DNA of 5,899 nt from an uncultured Candidatus Saccharibacteria bacterium (GTDB lineage: Bacteria > Patescibacteriota > Saccharimonadia > Saccharimonadales > Saccharimonadaceae): NCBI GenBank assembly GCA_948511255.1, contig CAOQNC010000005.1, forward strand, positions 10,132 to 16,030. The letters are read 5' to 3'. A program made the translations under genes and the position numbers. The notes beneath the pieces were generated by a model. It ran no database searches, was not told the DNA's origin, and was given only the letters and a program-made list of their open reading frames with translations. Shown here in pieces: positions 5,300 to 5,899 of the stretch. The stretch's first letter is position 1; the number at the start of each line of letters is the position of its first letter.

Positions 5300-5899
5300 T
5301 TACGGGCGCGGAACTTGTTGGGTAATGCAATGGATGTTGCCGCCGCCGAGCAAGATTTCGCGAGCGTAAATCGGTTCAATAACTTTGTCTGGGAAAAGAG
5401 ATTGAAGGGTGTCGATGGCTTCTTGGTCGTGCGGGTCATCGAAAGTCGGAAGAATGACGGCGCCGTTGCAGTTGTAGTAGTTGATGTAGCTGGCCGGCAA
5501 GCGGTCGCCTTCGTTGCGCGGAAAAGTTCCCTCGACGATATCCACGCCGTCGGACTCTTCCTGGGTAATAGTCACGACATTCGGGACATGAATCTTGACG
5601 ATTTCGATCGGGCGACCTTTGGCGTCAGTTTCGTTGGAGAGATAATCGTAAGCAGCTTGAGATCGAGCGTGTTGCGGGTCATTTTCGTCGTCTTCCCATG
5701 CCAGGACAACCTTGGCGGGAGCGACCCATTGGCAGATGTTGTCGACGTGACCGTTCGTATCTTCGTCCATGTAAATCCCCTGCGGAATCCAAAGGATTTT
5801 CTCGGCACCGAGATATTCTTTGAGCGTTTCTTCGATTTGTTCCTTCGTCATGTCTGGGTTGCGACCCGGGTCGAGGAGGGTTTCTTCAGTAACGAGAAT
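5300..5899 (-). CDS. aguA: Agmatine deiminase, C-terminal part
   Basis: The frame runs off the right edge, so only the last 199 residues are visible, roughly the C-terminal half of a family usually 340-370 residues long. An ATG at 5851 is internal: the 16 codons upstream (ILVTEETLLDPGRNPD) match the family, so it is not the start. The enzyme hydrolyses agmatine to N-carbamoylputrescine and ammonia, a step towards putrescine or, with partner enzymes, ATP from carbamoyl phosphate. Visible signatures, numbered from that ATG, are DTNGHVDN at 31-38 with the catalytic His35 and neighbouring Asp37, GDRLPASYINYY at 115-126, NGAVILPTFDDPHD at 129-142, and AREILLGGGNIHCITQQ at 163-179 with the nucleophile Cys175. 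This C-terminal half has its active-site residues. It ends with TAA and is followed by a hairpin. Neighbouring aguB/putrescine genes, if any, lie outside the window. Confidence 0.95.
   Translation of the reverse strand: MLVTEETLLDPGRNPDMTKEQIEETLKEYLGAEKILWIPQGIYMDEDTNGHVDNICQWVAPAKVVLAWEDDENDPQHARSQAAYDYLSNETDAKGRPIEIVKIHVPNVVTITQEESDGVDIVEGTFPRNEGDRLPASYINYYNCNGAVILPTFDDPHDQEAIDTLQSLFPDKVIEPIYAREILLGGGNIHCITQQVPRP

Overview
The window reads as a compact stretch of bacterial chromosome carrying mostly housekeeping genes. Base composition is moderate, the standard genetic code fits (no in-frame TGA in the recognised genes) and intergenic gaps are short. All five complete genes and partial genes whose 3' ends are visible, plus the TPR-like fragment, stop with TAG or TAA; none of the six uses TGA. 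The RecX with an extended N-terminus, the PRC-barrel protein and the TGnTATAAT promoters suggest a Candidate Phyla Radiation bacterium, possibly Saccharibacteria (TM7). This is a low-to-moderate-confidence impression from remembered family styles, not a search result.

Left part (1-2612, + strand): the 3' end of a helical, TPR-like gene of unknown function, then an AT-rich gap of about 320 bp. That gap holds a degenerate 21-bp periodic repeat and an extended -10 promoter. After it come recA and recX, a tight two-gene recombination unit in which the recX ribosome binding site overlaps the recA stop codon.

Right part (2686-5899, - strand): read in transcription order, these are the C-terminal half of an agmatine deiminase (aguA, cut by the window edge), gpmI (phosphoglycerate mutase) and a two-domain PRC-barrel protein. 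recX and the PRC-barrel gene converge across 73 bp with no recognisable intrinsic terminator. gpmI and the PRC-barrel gene each have their own promoter, and the two promoters share an unusual layout: a 17-bp inverted repeat directly upstream of GC-TATAAT. The PRC-barrel mRNA looks leaderless. The 176-bp gap between aguA and gpmI holds two hairpins and a second exact copy of the promoter word.

Functionally, RecA/RecX cover homologous recombination and its control, GpmI covers lower glycolysis, and AguA covers agmatine catabolism. The PRC-barrel protein has no assigned role. I do not see a defence system, mobile element, CRISPR array or RNA gene. The most distinctive signals are regulatory: the promoter-linked inverted repeats, the leaderless start and the 21-bp repeat array. 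Within proteins, they are the plant-like subclass and inserts of GpmI.
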